64,000 nucleotides of DNA from positions 33,956,306 to 34,020,305 of the forward strand of contig OZ020616.1 of the NCBI GenBank assembly GCA_963971575.1. Reading direction: 5' to 3'. Below, piece after piece: positions 36,930-47,899 of the stretch. Position 1 is the first letter of the stretch; every line of letters starts with the position of its first letter. Below the pieces are notes generated by a model that was given only the letters and a program-made list of their open reading frames with translations, was not told where the DNA came from and searched no databases. The stretch is from Liopterus haemorrhoidalis. Its lineage: Eukaryota > Arthropoda > Insecta > Coleoptera > Dytiscidae. The position numbers and the translations under genes are program-made.

Positions 36930-37700
36930 AAAATAAAGTTAAATTTCTATTTACGCGCAGTCATCGGTCCCGTAATTATCGTTTTTTGGGAAGTAGGACG
37001 GAGTTATTGTCATCCCGGGCGTCGGTACTACAATAATTCCGAACCAGTCTCAGTGCCACTGCTTACTCTTACGAGGTCCAAAGATGCTCCAGTGTTGCGA
37101 AACTCCTTAATGCAAACTTGAAACGAATAAATGCACATGAACTAAAATTTGTTTAACATTTGATAGCAAATGCAAAATAGACATAATAAAAATAGTTATA
37201 ATTTAAAATAGACAAATTTAAAAATCAATAAATTTGAGAACAAAAAAGCATGAGGGTTTGATATAAAACACTTAAAAGTGGAGATTCCAGGGAGGTAAGT
37301 GGCCCCCCTACCTCTTACTACGGACGCCCATGGTACCGGTGGTTTAGTGTTAAAGTCTGCAACTTTTACTACGATGACAACCATATCGTTTAAATTTTAC
37401 AATTTCTCTATTTTTCCCTGTAACCTTTAAACTTGAAGATAAAAAGTTTTTTAATGCTTATTTAAATATATAAGGTCAATAACTTTTACATTGACAGTAA
37501 TACTATAAAATATTAATCTGTTTGAACTACTGTTGCGTTTCAATGTCACTTTTTACACACTTAATTTTTTATGCACTTTTTATATCATTCAACCAGAAAG
37601 CTTCTATATAATCAAGGAGTTGTTCAAAAATCACTTTAAAAAAATAGTTGAGTTGCACATATCAACTAATATTTCAGTTCTCACATAAAAATTATGTTAT
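36930..37700. other. Intron sequence downstream of exon e, no gene seen
   Basis: No exon and no repeat ends recognised. I also see no AATAAA on the minus strand in the first ~250 bases after 37692, where a short-product terminator for the first transporter unit might be expected. Confidence 0.4.
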
Positions 37701-37735
37701 TAATATTAAACAAGTAGTAAACAAATCAAACTTAC

Positions 37736-37891
37736 TGTTAATAAATCGTGGTGAAATTCCATTTTTATTACTCTTTAGTAATGGTTCTTTTTCATTTGGC
37801 AACAAATCAGCAATATTGTGATACCCCTTTCGTGACTTATTTTGCATCAAATGCGATTTCATAAAATTAATTAAACCCATCGCTGCTATTG
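37736..37891 (-). CDS. MFS transporter, exon e: end of TM12 of unit 1 plus linker, splices in phase to unit 2
   Basis: The acceptor TTCTCTTTATTATAG starts this 156-nt exon in phase 1. Joined to exon d it gives GLLLITIAAMGLINFM, which completes helix 12. A hydrophilic segment of about 40 residues follows, with KSHLMQNKSRKGYHNIADLL and the acidic dileucine-type string NEKEPLLKS. The donor AACA|GTAAGTTTG is in phase 1, exactly what the acceptor at 24033 needs, so the reading frame runs on into NKRDENEPADFETA of the second unit. Unspliced, the frame would close at 37692 after a further 15 residues, which offers a C-terminus for a single-unit product. An internal ATG at 37878-37880 (MGLINFMKS) could alternatively start the downstream unit. 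The exon is well supported. Which of these roles it plays is not settled by sequence. Confidence 0.75.
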
Positions 37892-38451
37892 CTATAATAA
37901 AGAGAATACTTAAACTGACTTGTTGATTCCTAAAATTGCATTGGCTTTAAATATAAAAACAAAAACCCGATAAATCCAGTAAATTTTATTGGACCAATAA
38001 TTTTTGTTGATCTATCGGATACTGGAAATATATATGCGTTAGACTCCAGATTTTTTATCCATATTTAATTTCTAATTTTTCTGCAGTAGAGAAATTCCAA
38101 GAAAATAAATACTTATCTTAAGAAAAATATTAAAGTTGATTGGAATTTTTCTCTCACACTTATCAGGTCCTTCAGTTGATATAAAAAAGTTTGATGTGGC
38201 TACGAACTAACTTTTTACTATATTTTTATTTACTCAATTATAGACATCCTAATCTAGATAGGGTATAGATTAGTATATCGAGTAAAGAAATGAGAAAAGA
38301 AGTTATACATTTATTAAACAAATAGTTTTAAGATTTAGCTTAGCAGACCGAACATATCATTGATAGTTGACATAGCCATGAAAACTTGGCCACTTAGCAG
38401 GTAAATTGTAAAACCTTTTGTGTTTCAAATTCTACCAAACTCACTTATGCT

Positions 38452-39660
38452 CAGAGCTGGGAATATTTGAAATAAAGTATTTGAAAAAGTATTTCAATTA
38501 CTTTCTGGTATTTGAAATGTTTTATTTCAAATACTTCAGAAAATGCTCTTGGAATTTGGATTTGCAAATACTTTTTCTGAGGTATTTCTATTTGATATTT
38601 GTTGTCTGAAAATGTCAGCATTGGAAAAACTTATAATATTTCCCTAGTATTTCAAATATTTTCTTAGTATTTCAAATATTTCCGTAGTATTTCAAATATT
38701 TCCTTATAATTTCAAATATTTCCTAGTATTACAAATATTTTCCTATTATTTTAAATATTTCCCCATTATTTTAAATATTTCCTTAGTAAACATTTCAAAT
38801 ATTTCCCTATTACATTTTCAAATATTTCCTTTTATATCAAATATTTCTCTATTATTTCAAATATTTCCTAGTATTTAAAATATTTCCCTAGTATTTAAAA
38901 TATTTTCCTATTATTTCAAAAATTTTCCTCATATTTCAAATATTTCCCTATTATTTCAAATACAGTCGATTCCACTTAATCAGGACACCGGTTAATCGGG
39001 ACAGCCGCTTATTAGGGACAACGGAAACAAAAGAACTAAACTTCCTAAAGAACGGAAACAAAACCGAGGAAATATCGTAAATTTACTTCGCTTTTTCGGG
39101 ACAATATTCCGTTTAATCGAGACAGTAATCATGTGAATTCCCGTGGCGCCGGGAATTCATGTTGGAGTGAGGATTCACTTTGACATCATTATGTATAAGC
39201 GTGGTTTTTGTGGTCGAGTTCCCGTAAATATAGTGTAGTGACTCACTGACATAACCCTTACCGGGATACCAAGAAAGGATTTGACACATTTGAAAGCATT
39301 GGATTTAGTACGTATATAATTTTTTAATATATGTATATATATACCTGCGTATAGTTTTGTGACTTGTTTTATTTTTCTGCAATTTATCAAATAAAATACT
39401 TATAAAAAAACACTAATCCTTTAATTTTTGTTAAACTTCGGCTAATTGGGCCAGCCGCTTAATCGGGACAAAGTGTACTAGTCCCGATGTGTCACGATTA
39501 AGCGGAATCGACTGTATTTCCTAGTATTACATATATTTTCCTAGTATTTCACATACTTTTTAGAAGTGCTGACTAATATTATTTGTTATTTAAAATATTT
39601 TGATCGGTATGTGGTATTTGGTATTTGAAATACTTTTAGTAAGTATTTAGCACAGCTCTG
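38452..39660. mobile_element. hAT-like element built of TATTTCAAATATTTCC repeats, split by a MITE
   Basis: CAGAGCTGGGAATATTTGAA at the left and AAGTATTTAGCACAGCTCTG at the right are hAT-type inverted ends. Flanks CTTATGCT and CTAATGAA match at only 5 of 8. The interior is a tandem array of about 19-bp units TATTTCAAATATTTCCCTA (38635-38962, resuming after 39517), interrupted by the element at 38963-39514. Confidence 0.7.
38963..39514. mobile_element. pogo/Tigger-like MITE
   Basis: CAGTCGATTCCACTTAATCA and the inverse of CAGTCGATTCCGCTTAATCG are terminal repeats flanked by TA. Subterminal TTAATCGGGACAGCCGCTTA-like words recur near both ends. CAGTCGAxxCC termini are known from Tigger/pogo elements. 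Non-coding. Confidence 0.8.
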
Positions 39661-39664
39661 CTAA

Positions 39665-40520
39665 TGAAAAATTACATACACAGCAGGAGGAAGAATGGTC
39701 CATTCTTCTGTATTCGGTAAAATTTTGGTTTATATTACTTAACAAAATATGGAATAATTTTCCGTATTATATTAAATAATTTAAGTAAATAAGAGATCAT
39801 TCAAAAAAACTGAAACGCTAAAATCGGTAAGTATAACATAAAATTGATATCAAAATGCAACCACACCGGGAATTGAATCTACAACATAAAAAACTCCCGT
39901 CTTAGTCCAAAACCATTGAATATGTGGATATCATAATGAGATAGCATTAAACTATGTTATATTTGAATGCAGTTCTCAACAAATACATTATTTATGTTAT
40001 AGTGCAGTCACAACACGTCATGCGATATCATATGCAATCTTCACACGCCTCCATAGCCCAGTGGTTTTATAAGTATTTAATAAGAGGCAAATAATTCTCC
40101 TACTGGCTTCTAGAATAATTGGTGCAGGTAAATAGCCATTTTGGTAAATTCCGAAACACATTATTTCTTCAAATATTCAGGTATCGTGATAAATCAAGTC
40201 ACATTCAACGGGAAAACAAAAATATAAAAAATAATAATAATAAAATAATAAATTTGGCAAATTTTTCTTATTTTGCAATTGGTCTTCCTTTCAAAAGAAG
40301 ACTGCTCTGTAGAAACTCCTCAAATAAAAAATAAAATAAGAGAAGACCCAAGTCAAGCTCAAATGATGTATAGTACGTACCACAATAATGTACGACTTAT
40401 TATTTTTCTTCGATCTCCACGTCAAAGTTGGGCTACTAACATAATAGTTCTAATAATGGATAAAGCTTTTATTTTTGAGAGCCAACTTTTTGCTTTTATT
40501 TAAATAACTCATTTAATAGT
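39665..40520. other. Intron sequence, no gene
   Basis: No exon recognised. A box A-like TAGCCCAGTGG at about 40055 hints at a decayed SINE. Confidence 0.35.
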
Positions 40521-40526
40521 ACTTAT

Positions 40527-40665
40527 GAGATTATTGAGCCAGAAATGAAGTCTCAAGAATGACGTAAAATGTCTAGGGTTGGAATGGGGTCCGCAAACAA
40601 AATGTTGTTCTTTTGAACCACAGGGGGGTCCTCTGACAACATAAGTTTAAGAACCTCTGAGATAG
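40527..40665 (+). repeat. Right-end fragment of the MITE at 58706
   Basis: ATGAGATTATTGAGCCAGAA, GGGTTGGAATGGGGTCCGCA and TTTAAGAACCTCTG match the right part of the complete copy at 58706-59259. Confidence 0.75.
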
Positions 40666-41070
40666 AGTATCTCCAAACGTACCATGCTGAATCATTCTCT
40701 CGATTATTTAACAAAGATGTTTTACGTCAATCAACCGATTTCTGGCCACAGATTTATAAATTAGAGGAAAATATATGCTATTAACAGCGTAAGCATAACA
40801 TGACCCAGATATTCCAGTTTTATTTTTTGATCTAATACGTTAATTGAGGTTTTGTTTTTCCTAGTTAGGACTTCCTCATACTTGACCTTTTTAACCCAAC
40901 AAATACGTAATAGTCTTCTATAAAACCACAATTCAAATGATACTATTCTTCTATTTATATCTTTTGTTAATATCGAGGCTTCGATATCATCCGTGTCTGT
41001 TTTAGGGGGCTCTGGAGCTCCGATGGAATTTTAAGTTGAGCCCCTAAAAATTCAAGTGATGGAGAAAAAA

Positions 41071-41981
41071 TTGATGTGAAGTGTGAATTTTCACACATTT
41101 AAGGATTTCGCAGGTATTTAGTAAGTGAAAGATGATTATTTGGGATGACAAAACAAATTTTATGTTAAAAATTTTTTTTTTTTGTTAATTTTATTTCGAA
41201 TGTCTAATACCATTATTTAGGTTTCTTAATATGTGCAGTTTATTTTATTTTTTTTCATTGTAGCAAGTTTCATTAAGATTTTGAAAATTGCGCCTATGGC
41301 TTCCATTGGTTTTAAGTCATAACCCCGACCCTCTGATTTCGTGTATTCAATTTCAACAATTTCCAATGGTTATTACGCCCAAATATAACTAGAACTAGAA
41401 TTTAAACAATATAAAAATGCAAAAAAAGAGAAAAAATAAAATTGCCTGTAGAGCGGAGCGAACTTTAGTTTGCAAATTAGAACGCAAGCATGGTAGCCAG
41501 TACACTATCAAAGTATACTGGATCAGAGTGTTAGATAAGTTATAATATATTTTACGTGGTCAAGCAAAAAACACAAAAAATGCGTTATTTTCCGAAAACA
41601 TAATCTGATCAAAAATTCCTGTTGTACTATTCCATTTCACACAAATGTACATTACTTAGAGTTTCTTCAGATTTTTAGTTTAAACCATCTGGGCTACAGG
41701 GTGTGGGACAAAATCCTTTTTTCACAATTTTGCATCAAAATAATTTATTTTGCAAAAATATTTTTTTTATCGTTAATCCACATACTAAGGGCTTTCATTT
41801 GATACCCTATTAGATGTTTTAGATTTTTCCTATGTGCGAGTCAAAGAGTTGTATAAGCATGCCAAATTTCAACTCTCTTGTTTTACCCGTTTGGCTACAA
41901 TTTTTAGCGAACAGACAGACAGACAGACGACAAAATGACGGTATAAGGGTTTTTTGGTCATATCTACAAAACCCTAAAAAG
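41071..41981 (-). repeat. ~1-kb unclassified repeat family, copy 1
   Basis: On the minus strand the family starts CTTTTTAGGGTTTTG, followed by ACCCTTATACCGTCATTTTG, CTGTCTGTCTGT and TTGTAGCCAAACGG. It ends with a hairpin GTGTGAAAATTCACAC and CTTCACATCAA. About 500 bp in lies a tRNA-like stretch. No protein frame, no terminal inverted repeats. Confidence 0.75.
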
Positions 41982-41984
41982 GAA

Positions 41985-42205
41985 GAGATATCCAAGTCAT
42001 GATAAAAAGAAGAGAAGACGGTTCTAAGTGATGACAAAAAAGAAAAGTAGTGCTAATTGATGATAAAAAAAGAAGACAGATCCAAATGATGACAATAAAA
42101 AGGAAGACGGATCAAAGCGTTGACAAAAAAGCAAGATAGATCCAAGTGATGACAAAAAAAAGTAAGACGTATCCAAGTGATGACAAAAAAGGAAGACACT
42201 ATTTC
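41985..42205 (+). repeat. Minisatellite, ~30-bp unit
   Basis: About seven copies of a unit resembling GATCCAAGTGATGACAAAAA AGGAAGAC. The reverse strand frame (LSSLGSI and similar) is only the repeat. Confidence 0.75.
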
Positions 42206-42209
42206 TCAG

Positions 42210-42805
42210 CGGGGTTAATCGAATGTACATTAATGGGAACCGGAATAATTCAACAGGAATATTTGATTAGATTAGGTTTACGAAAAAAATTTGTTTGTGT
42301 TGTTGAACAAATTATTATAATAATTTTTTTTTTTAATTTATTTTATGATATCAAAAGAATGCTCTTAAGACGTAGATTATGGATCAAAAAGTAGTTTATT
42401 AAAATTTCTTTATTTTAATACGACCTTTGCCAAGAAAGGTACTTAAAAAAACTCTTCTCCCACACCTGGGGGGTTAATCTAAAAATCTGAAAAAATTCTA
42501 ATAATAATATATAAATCATTAATATATAAATCGTTAATAATTAATATTAAAATTGTCGATTTTTTTACAATACCGCACTTACAATATTTATTCGACTGAC
42601 TGGAGAACTGGAACCACTATAGCTGGACCCTGATGCGAGCGCATTTTGCAATTAAGTACGCCTGTGATCTCTAGATGGAAGCATGTGGATGTTCTTTCTA
42701 AAGTTATCGAAATTTAATATTTTAATATGTACACATAAACTGTTATCACTTACTAAATACCTACAAAATCTTAAAATGTGCGAAAATTCACACTTTACAT
42801 AAGTT
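42210..42805 (+). repeat. ~1-kb repeat family, degenerate partial copy
   Basis: AATGTACATTAATGGGAACC, TCAACAGGAATATTTGATTA and, at 42745-42800, CACTTACTAAATACCTACAA with AAAATTCACACTTTACAT match the 3' half of the copy at 44871-45881. Confidence 0.6.
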
Positions 42806-42812
42806 TTTAAAT

Positions 42813-43001
42813 TCAGGCCCCACTGCTTTCGTGCCTGTTGCAGGTCCATTGTACCATGTTGTTTCCTAGGGCTATTTTTAAATCATCGCTAATATTATGT
42901 TTCTCTCTGTATAAGGAGAATTTCCGGCAACGAAATAAGAGGTCTATATTGACAGGAGTGTCACATGTTGCACATAATAGGCAATAATTTGGTCCTTGCA
43001 A
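42813..43001 (-). pseudogene. I-type non-LTR retrotransposon, C-terminal zinc-knuckle fragment
   Basis: CDTPVNIDLLFRCRKFSLYR then EKHNISDDLKIALGNNM resembles the C-terminal C-x2-C...H...C region following RNase H in I/R1-type elements. A second copy of the same region lies at 43275-43425. Confidence 0.6.
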
Positions 43002-43009
43002 TTACGGAC

Positions 43010-43265
43010 GAGTGAGTTGATGCATTGTCATGGTGAAATAGACCATCTTTCTTCGCTAAAGGATCCCACTTTTTCATCAATTCAGCGTGCAATCGGTCCA
43101 ATAAAGCGACATAATATTGTTGTCATCGTTTTTCCCTTTTCCAGATAGTCGATGGAGATTATGCTTTGCGAATCCCGGAAAATTGTGGTCATGACCTTTC
43201 CAACCGAGAAAACCCTTTTTGCCTTCTTTGTAGTACGTTCGCCAGAAGAAATTCACACTTCACAT
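43010..43265 (-). pseudogene. mariner transposase fragment (central part)
   Basis: Read on minus, it matches the mariner at 49234-50502 over GAACGTACTAC-AAGAAGGCAA, GGAAAGGTCATGACCACAAT-like and AAAGTGGGATCCTTTAGCGA-like stretches (GKVMTTIFRDSQSI-type core). Both ends are cut off. Confidence 0.65.
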
Positions 43266-43426
43266 CATTTTTTTTTTTTTGTTTTTTGCCAAGCCACACT
43301 GCTTTGGTGCCTGTTGCAGGCCAATTGTGCCATGTTGTTCCCTAAAGCTATTTTTAAATAATCTCTAATATTATGTTTCTCTTTGTAGTAGGAGAATTTC
43401 CAGCAGCGAAATAAGAGGCACGTGTA

Positions 43427-44686
43427 CGAGAGTGCCAATAAGTACCGGTGTTTGAAGAGAGGTGGCGTTTCTGAAGGAAGTTTGTATTACTGTCGTATTC
43501 TGCCATCTGTCAAACGACACCATACTAAATTTCAGACTGATTTATAGGTTAGTTTTTATTTGGCAGCTAGTTGTATCACACATGTTTCGTGTTTCTCGAT
43601 AAAACGGAAAAGGAACAATATTGATCCGTAATTCGCTTTTTATTTTTGGATGGCAAAACAAGCGAAGAAATAAAAGTGAAATTGGATGCTATATATGAGG
43701 ACTCTTCACCATCTATGACAACCAATATTAGTTTAACGAATTTAAACGTGGTCGTACATCTTTTTTTGATGAGGAGCGGCCAGGCCGCCCGCCAGGCAGA
43801 CGTGGTTACCGAGGAAATCGTTCAAAAGGTCCACGACATGATTCTTGCTGATCGCCGAACTAAAGTACGCGAAGTAGCAGAGGCCGTAGGTGTGTCGTAC
43901 GGAACGGCAATCAATATTATACATGATAAGTTAAGTATGAAAAAAGTATCGGCTCGATGGGTGCCACGATTGATCACGGTAGACAAGAAGCGAATACGGC
44001 TATCAATGTCGAAGCAGTGTTTGGATATCTTTAACTCAAATTCGCAGGAGATTTTGCGTCGAGTCGTCACCGTTGATGAAACTTGGATACATTATTATAC
44101 GCCAGAGACCAAGTCAAAACAATGGAGTTTTCCAGGTGGATCTGCCCCAAAGGAGGCAAAGATGGTCCCAACCGCCGGAAAGGTCATGGCCACGATTTTT
44201 TGGGATTCGAAGGGAATAATCCTACTGAAAGGAAGAACGATCACAGGACAGTACTTCAGTAAATTTTTGGACCGATTCGATAAGAAATTGAAGGAGACAT
44301 TTAGCTAAAAAAAGGTGCAGTTCCACCATGATAACGTACCAGTAATTTATTCGGGATTGTCGCGGTCAAATTGCATGAACTGCGCTACGAATAGCTGCCG
44401 CACCCACCATACTCGCCCGATCTGGTTCCTTGCGACTTTTTTCTGTTCCCCAACATGAAAACATGGCTTGGGGGAAAATAATAGCTCAAATGAGGAGGTT
44501 ATCACCGAGACAGAAGAGTATTTTGAAGAATTTGTAAAATCGTATTTTTGGAGGGGTTAAAGAAATTGCAGAAACGTTGGGAAAAGTGTATCTACCTAAA
44601 AGGAGATTACGTTGAAAAAAAAAAAAAAAAATGGTGAAAAACTTGCGTCTTCATTCCTAACACGGGTACTTATTGATCCACCCTCG
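43427..44686 (+). mobile_element. Complete mariner element, transposase broken
   Basis: The element is 1260 bp, the usual mariner length. Ends CGAGAGTGCCAATAAGTACC and CGAGGGTGGATCAATAAGTA are ~28-bp inverted repeats, flanked by TA on both sides. It lies inside the I-type remnant. Confidence 0.9.
43646..44590 (+). pseudogene. mariner transposase (DD34D type), frameshifted
   Basis: The frame from MDGKTSEEIK has RRTKVREVAEAVGVSYGTAI, the second helix-turn-helix, then SARWVPRLITVDKKRIRL (the WVPHxL linker motif) and VTVDETWIHYYTPETK with the first catalytic D. GKVMATIFWDSKGIIL is the mariner core. The frame stops at 44306-44308. The next parts are recognisable out of frame: FHHDN with the second D at about 44325, and CRTHHTRPIWFLATFF, a frame-shifted trace of the third catalytic region. 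Its N-terminus is also partly scrambled. Mobility would need transposase from another copy. Confidence 0.88.
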
Positions 44687-44870
44687 TACCACATAAGAGT
44701 TGGTCCTGTCGCTCAGAAAGATGTTGGCGTGAAAAGTTCGTCTCACCGATTTGCAACTTTGTGATGGCCACTAGTTCGTTACGGCTGAAGGAGAGTGAGT
44801 AATTTTTTAGTGTCGGGTTTTTATTTCTCAACTTATTACTGGTAGTATTGTACTATTCTTGATTCCAGTT

Positions 44871-45881
44871 CTTTTTAGGATTTTGTAGGCATGACCAAAA
44901 AACCCTTATACCGCCATTTTATCGTTTGTCTGTCTGTTCGGTAAAAATTGTAGCCAAACGGCTAAACCTAGAGAGTTGAAATTTAGCATGCTTATACAAC
45001 ATTTTGACCCGCACATAGGAAAAATACTAAAACATCTAAAAAACATATCCCCCTAAAATTATAAACAAATATATGCTCATCGAAAAAAAAAATATATTTT
45101 TTTAAAATTATGTGTAGGGTATCAAATGAAAGCCCTTGGTACGTGGATTAACGATCAAAATTTTATTTTTGCAAAATAAATTATTTTAACGCGAATTTTG
45201 CCAAAATTGTGCAAAAAAAAAATTGTCCCACACCCTGTAGCCCAGATGGTTTAAACTAAAAATCTGAACAAATTCTAAGTAATGTACATTGGTGTGAACC
45301 GGAATAGTACAACAGGAAATTTTGATCAGATTATGTTTTCGGAAAATAACGCATTTTTTGTGTTTTTAACTAAAATATGTAAAATATTTAATCCGCTATT
45401 TAAGTCCAGTGGTAACGTTCTCGCTTCGTAAGTTGCAAACTACTGTCCGACTCCCGTCAATTTTTATTTTATTTTCTTGTTTTTTTCTGCATTATTATTT
45501 TGTTTAAATTATTTTGTCAAAATTCTAGTTATATTTTGGCAAATGTTGCATTTAATTTTTAAAAGCGTAAATTTAATAACCAGTGGGAAGTGTAGAAATT
45601 ATAATTTAATTCTATGTTTGAATGTATACGAAATCAGAGGGTATTTTATGACTTAAACAACCAATGGAAGCCGTAGGCGCAATTTTAAAATATTAATAAA
45701 CCTTGCTATATAAAATAATACTGCAAATATTTAGAAACCCAAATAATGGTATTAGGCATTCGAATTCAAATTAATAAAAAAATATTTTAATATAAAATTT
45801 GTTTTGGCATCCCAAATAATCGTCATTCACTTACTAAATACCTGCGAAATCCAGAAATGTGTGAAAATTCACAATTCACAT
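44871..45881 (+). repeat. ~1-kb unclassified repeat family, copy 2
   Basis: Plus-oriented copy running from CTTTTTAGGATTTTGTAGGC to the hairpin TGTGTGAAAATTCACA. The tRNA-like segment at 45400-45465 reads TTTAAGTCCAGTGGTAACGT with GTCCGACTCCCGTC. It interrupts the I-type retrotransposon remnant. Confidence 0.78.
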
Positions 45882-46569
45882 AAAAAAAATTATAAATTAT
45901 TTTATTTTAGATTTTACATAATTTGGCGGGATTTGGAGAGTAATTAGTGATAGGTTAGTGGCCACTTTGTCTGTCTAATTGGTCCCTGACAGTTCTACGT
46001 GTGTTGGAACCCAGAACCCATACTATTGAAATAGCTTTTTCTGATGAAATGGCATGGTGAAAATTTTCTTGCGTACACTGGTGGCTGGCAGATGTTGGGG
46101 AAATATCCTGTGCTTGGATTGAGTTGAAGGAATCTGTTAATATGTCATATTTTCTTGGTTTTGGCTCTACTTTTATCATTTCTAATGTTTTTCAGATGCT
46201 ATATACTTTAGCGGTGTAGTTACTTGCTGTATAGTGTAGGCAGAATTTTTCGGTGGTTTCTGGTGACAACAAAAAAGCGGATCCTGTTTTGTTGTTCCAG
46301 TGTGAACCATCTGTATATATTTTATTGTACCCAGAGTATTTGTCCTCTAGTTCCAAGAATATTTGTTTGAATAGATGTACAGAGGTGTACAAGGGGCAAA
46401 TGTATGCTGTGACTTCTTGCTTATATTGTGGATGATGAAATTCCAGTTTTTTAAAGAATATGTGGCTATTGTTTGTACTGATGAGGTTATGGTGGTAAAC
46501 TTGCTAGCCGGATTTATAAAGAGATTGGTATAGGATGGAATATTAGGGTAAGTGGCCAGATTTATTATA

Positions 46570-47892
46570 CAGCGAATATATTTTTTAATGCAACATGTAC
46601 TATGTCATTATCATGGATACAGTTTTTGACAGCAATATAAATCGTGTTCATTTTCATTTGCAACATAGACAATTAGTGTGTATACTTTTGCTCATTGCTG
46701 ATTTAAAAATTAATCATCATATATACAGATGAAGAAAAAATAATGATGGTAACTTGGTATAACTCTCAAATGAGTTTAAGAGAAGTTTCTGCTGTATTTA
46801 GTGCAGCTTATCCAGATCGGCCAATACCAAATCCCTCTACAATTTCAAGACTAGTTAATAAATTTCATCGCGAAGGATGTCTTAAGTCAAAACATAATAA
46901 AAAATGAACAACATCCCACGTGCTTACAGAAGAGAAACAGTTGGAAATATTATTACAAGTGGGCGAAAACAATCAAAATACTTTAAGATCAATTCCACAT
47001 AATTGGTGTCAGTATTGGATCTGTTTTTAACTTCTTAAAAAAAGAAAAGTTTCGATCATACAAATTTCAAAATAATCAAGAATTGTTAGAAAGAGACGCA
47101 GCAGTACGTATGGATTTTTGTTTTGAAATTTTTGATAAAATTAATTCTGACCCAACAATGCTTCAAAGAATTTTATTTACTGACGAAGCAACGTTTACTC
47201 TAAATGGTGAAGTGCATAGACAAAATTTTAGGTACTGGAGTCGAGAAAATTTACATTTGTTTCATTCCTCCCGAACTTAATGCCTTAATGCCACAAAATA
47301 TCTAGCCTTTTTGCAAAACCAAATATTACCTGCGTTGCGAAACCTGAATATTAATGGACAAGTATGGTTTCAACATGATGGCGCATAAGTCCATTATTCT
47401 AGAATAGTTAAAGAATATTTACATAGAACTTTCCCAAATAGCTGGATTGAAAGAGGAGGGTTGATGAATTGGCCAGCGAGATCTCCGGATTTGGCACCCA
47501 ATGATTTTTTTTTTTAATTGGGGATATTTAAAGGTCAACATATATAATGGAGAACTTAGGGATGTTGCTGAACTGCAAGACAAAATTGTTCAAGCATGCA
47601 ACAATATACCTCAAGAGCAATTGCTGAATGTTTTGAATTATTTTTATGATCGCTTAACATTTTGTATACAAGTAAACGGAGAAACTTTTGAACATTTATA
47701 ATAAGTTTTTATTAGTTATTTATTTATTAATATTTTTTTTATGTTTGTATTTTCAATAAAATATTTTGATTTTGCTAGTTAATATGGTTTTTTCTATGTT
47801 GCAAATGAAAATGAACACGATTTATATTGCTGTCAAAAACTGTATCCATGGTAATGACATAGTACATGTTGCATAAAGAAATAAATTCACTG
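46570..47892 (+). mobile_element. Complete Tc1/mariner-group element with ~100-bp TIRs
   Basis: CAGCGAATATATTTTTTAAT and the inverse right end (CAGTGAATTTATTTCTTTAT) start inverted repeats of about 100 bp, which continue as ATGCAACATGTACTATGTCA and CAGTTTTTGACAGCAATATA. TA flanks both ends. The element is 1323 bp. Confidence 0.88.
46743..47701 (+). pseudogene. Tc1/mariner-group transposase with D-41-D spacing, broken
   Basis: The frame begins MVTWYNSQMSLREVSAVFSA with a helix-turn-helix, then IPNPSTISRLVNKFHREGCL. Later parts: MLQRILFTDEATFTLNGEVH with the first catalytic D, then the second D in VWFQHDGA and the third in WPARSPDLAPNDFF. Counting residues between the second and third D gives 41, the spacing of the DD41D (rosa/VS-like) lineage rather than 34 as in mariner. 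Several stops (about 46905, 47030, 47278, 47388) and a T-run frameshift at 47507 disable it. Confidence 0.8.
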
Positions 47893-47899
47893 TATATGA

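Larger units (their letters stand above)
43275..46440 (-). pseudogene. I-type non-LTR retrotransposon remnant, RNase H and C-terminus, split by two insertions
   Basis: Pieces in order on the minus strand: an RNase H domain (46440-45900) with KIYTDGSHWNNKTGSAFLLS and, after an in-frame TGA at 46183-46185 region, RKYDILTDSFNSIQA. Next is the 1-kb repeat (45881-44871). Then SFSRNELVAITKLQIGETNF and SRQHLSERQDQLLCG (44815-44690), the segment that precedes the zinc knuckle in I-type elements. Then a mariner (44686-43427), and finally LLFRCWKFSYYKEKHNIRDY (43425-43275). RNase H active-site aspartates (YTDGS, LTDS) are present. The glutamate between them appears replaced (AKVYSI where AExYAI is usual). 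It is a long-dead element that recorded two later insertions. Confidence 0.7.

Noticed and set aside
42024..42230. Ser/Phe-rich open frame
   Set aside because: Antisense translation of a ~30-bp minisatellite.
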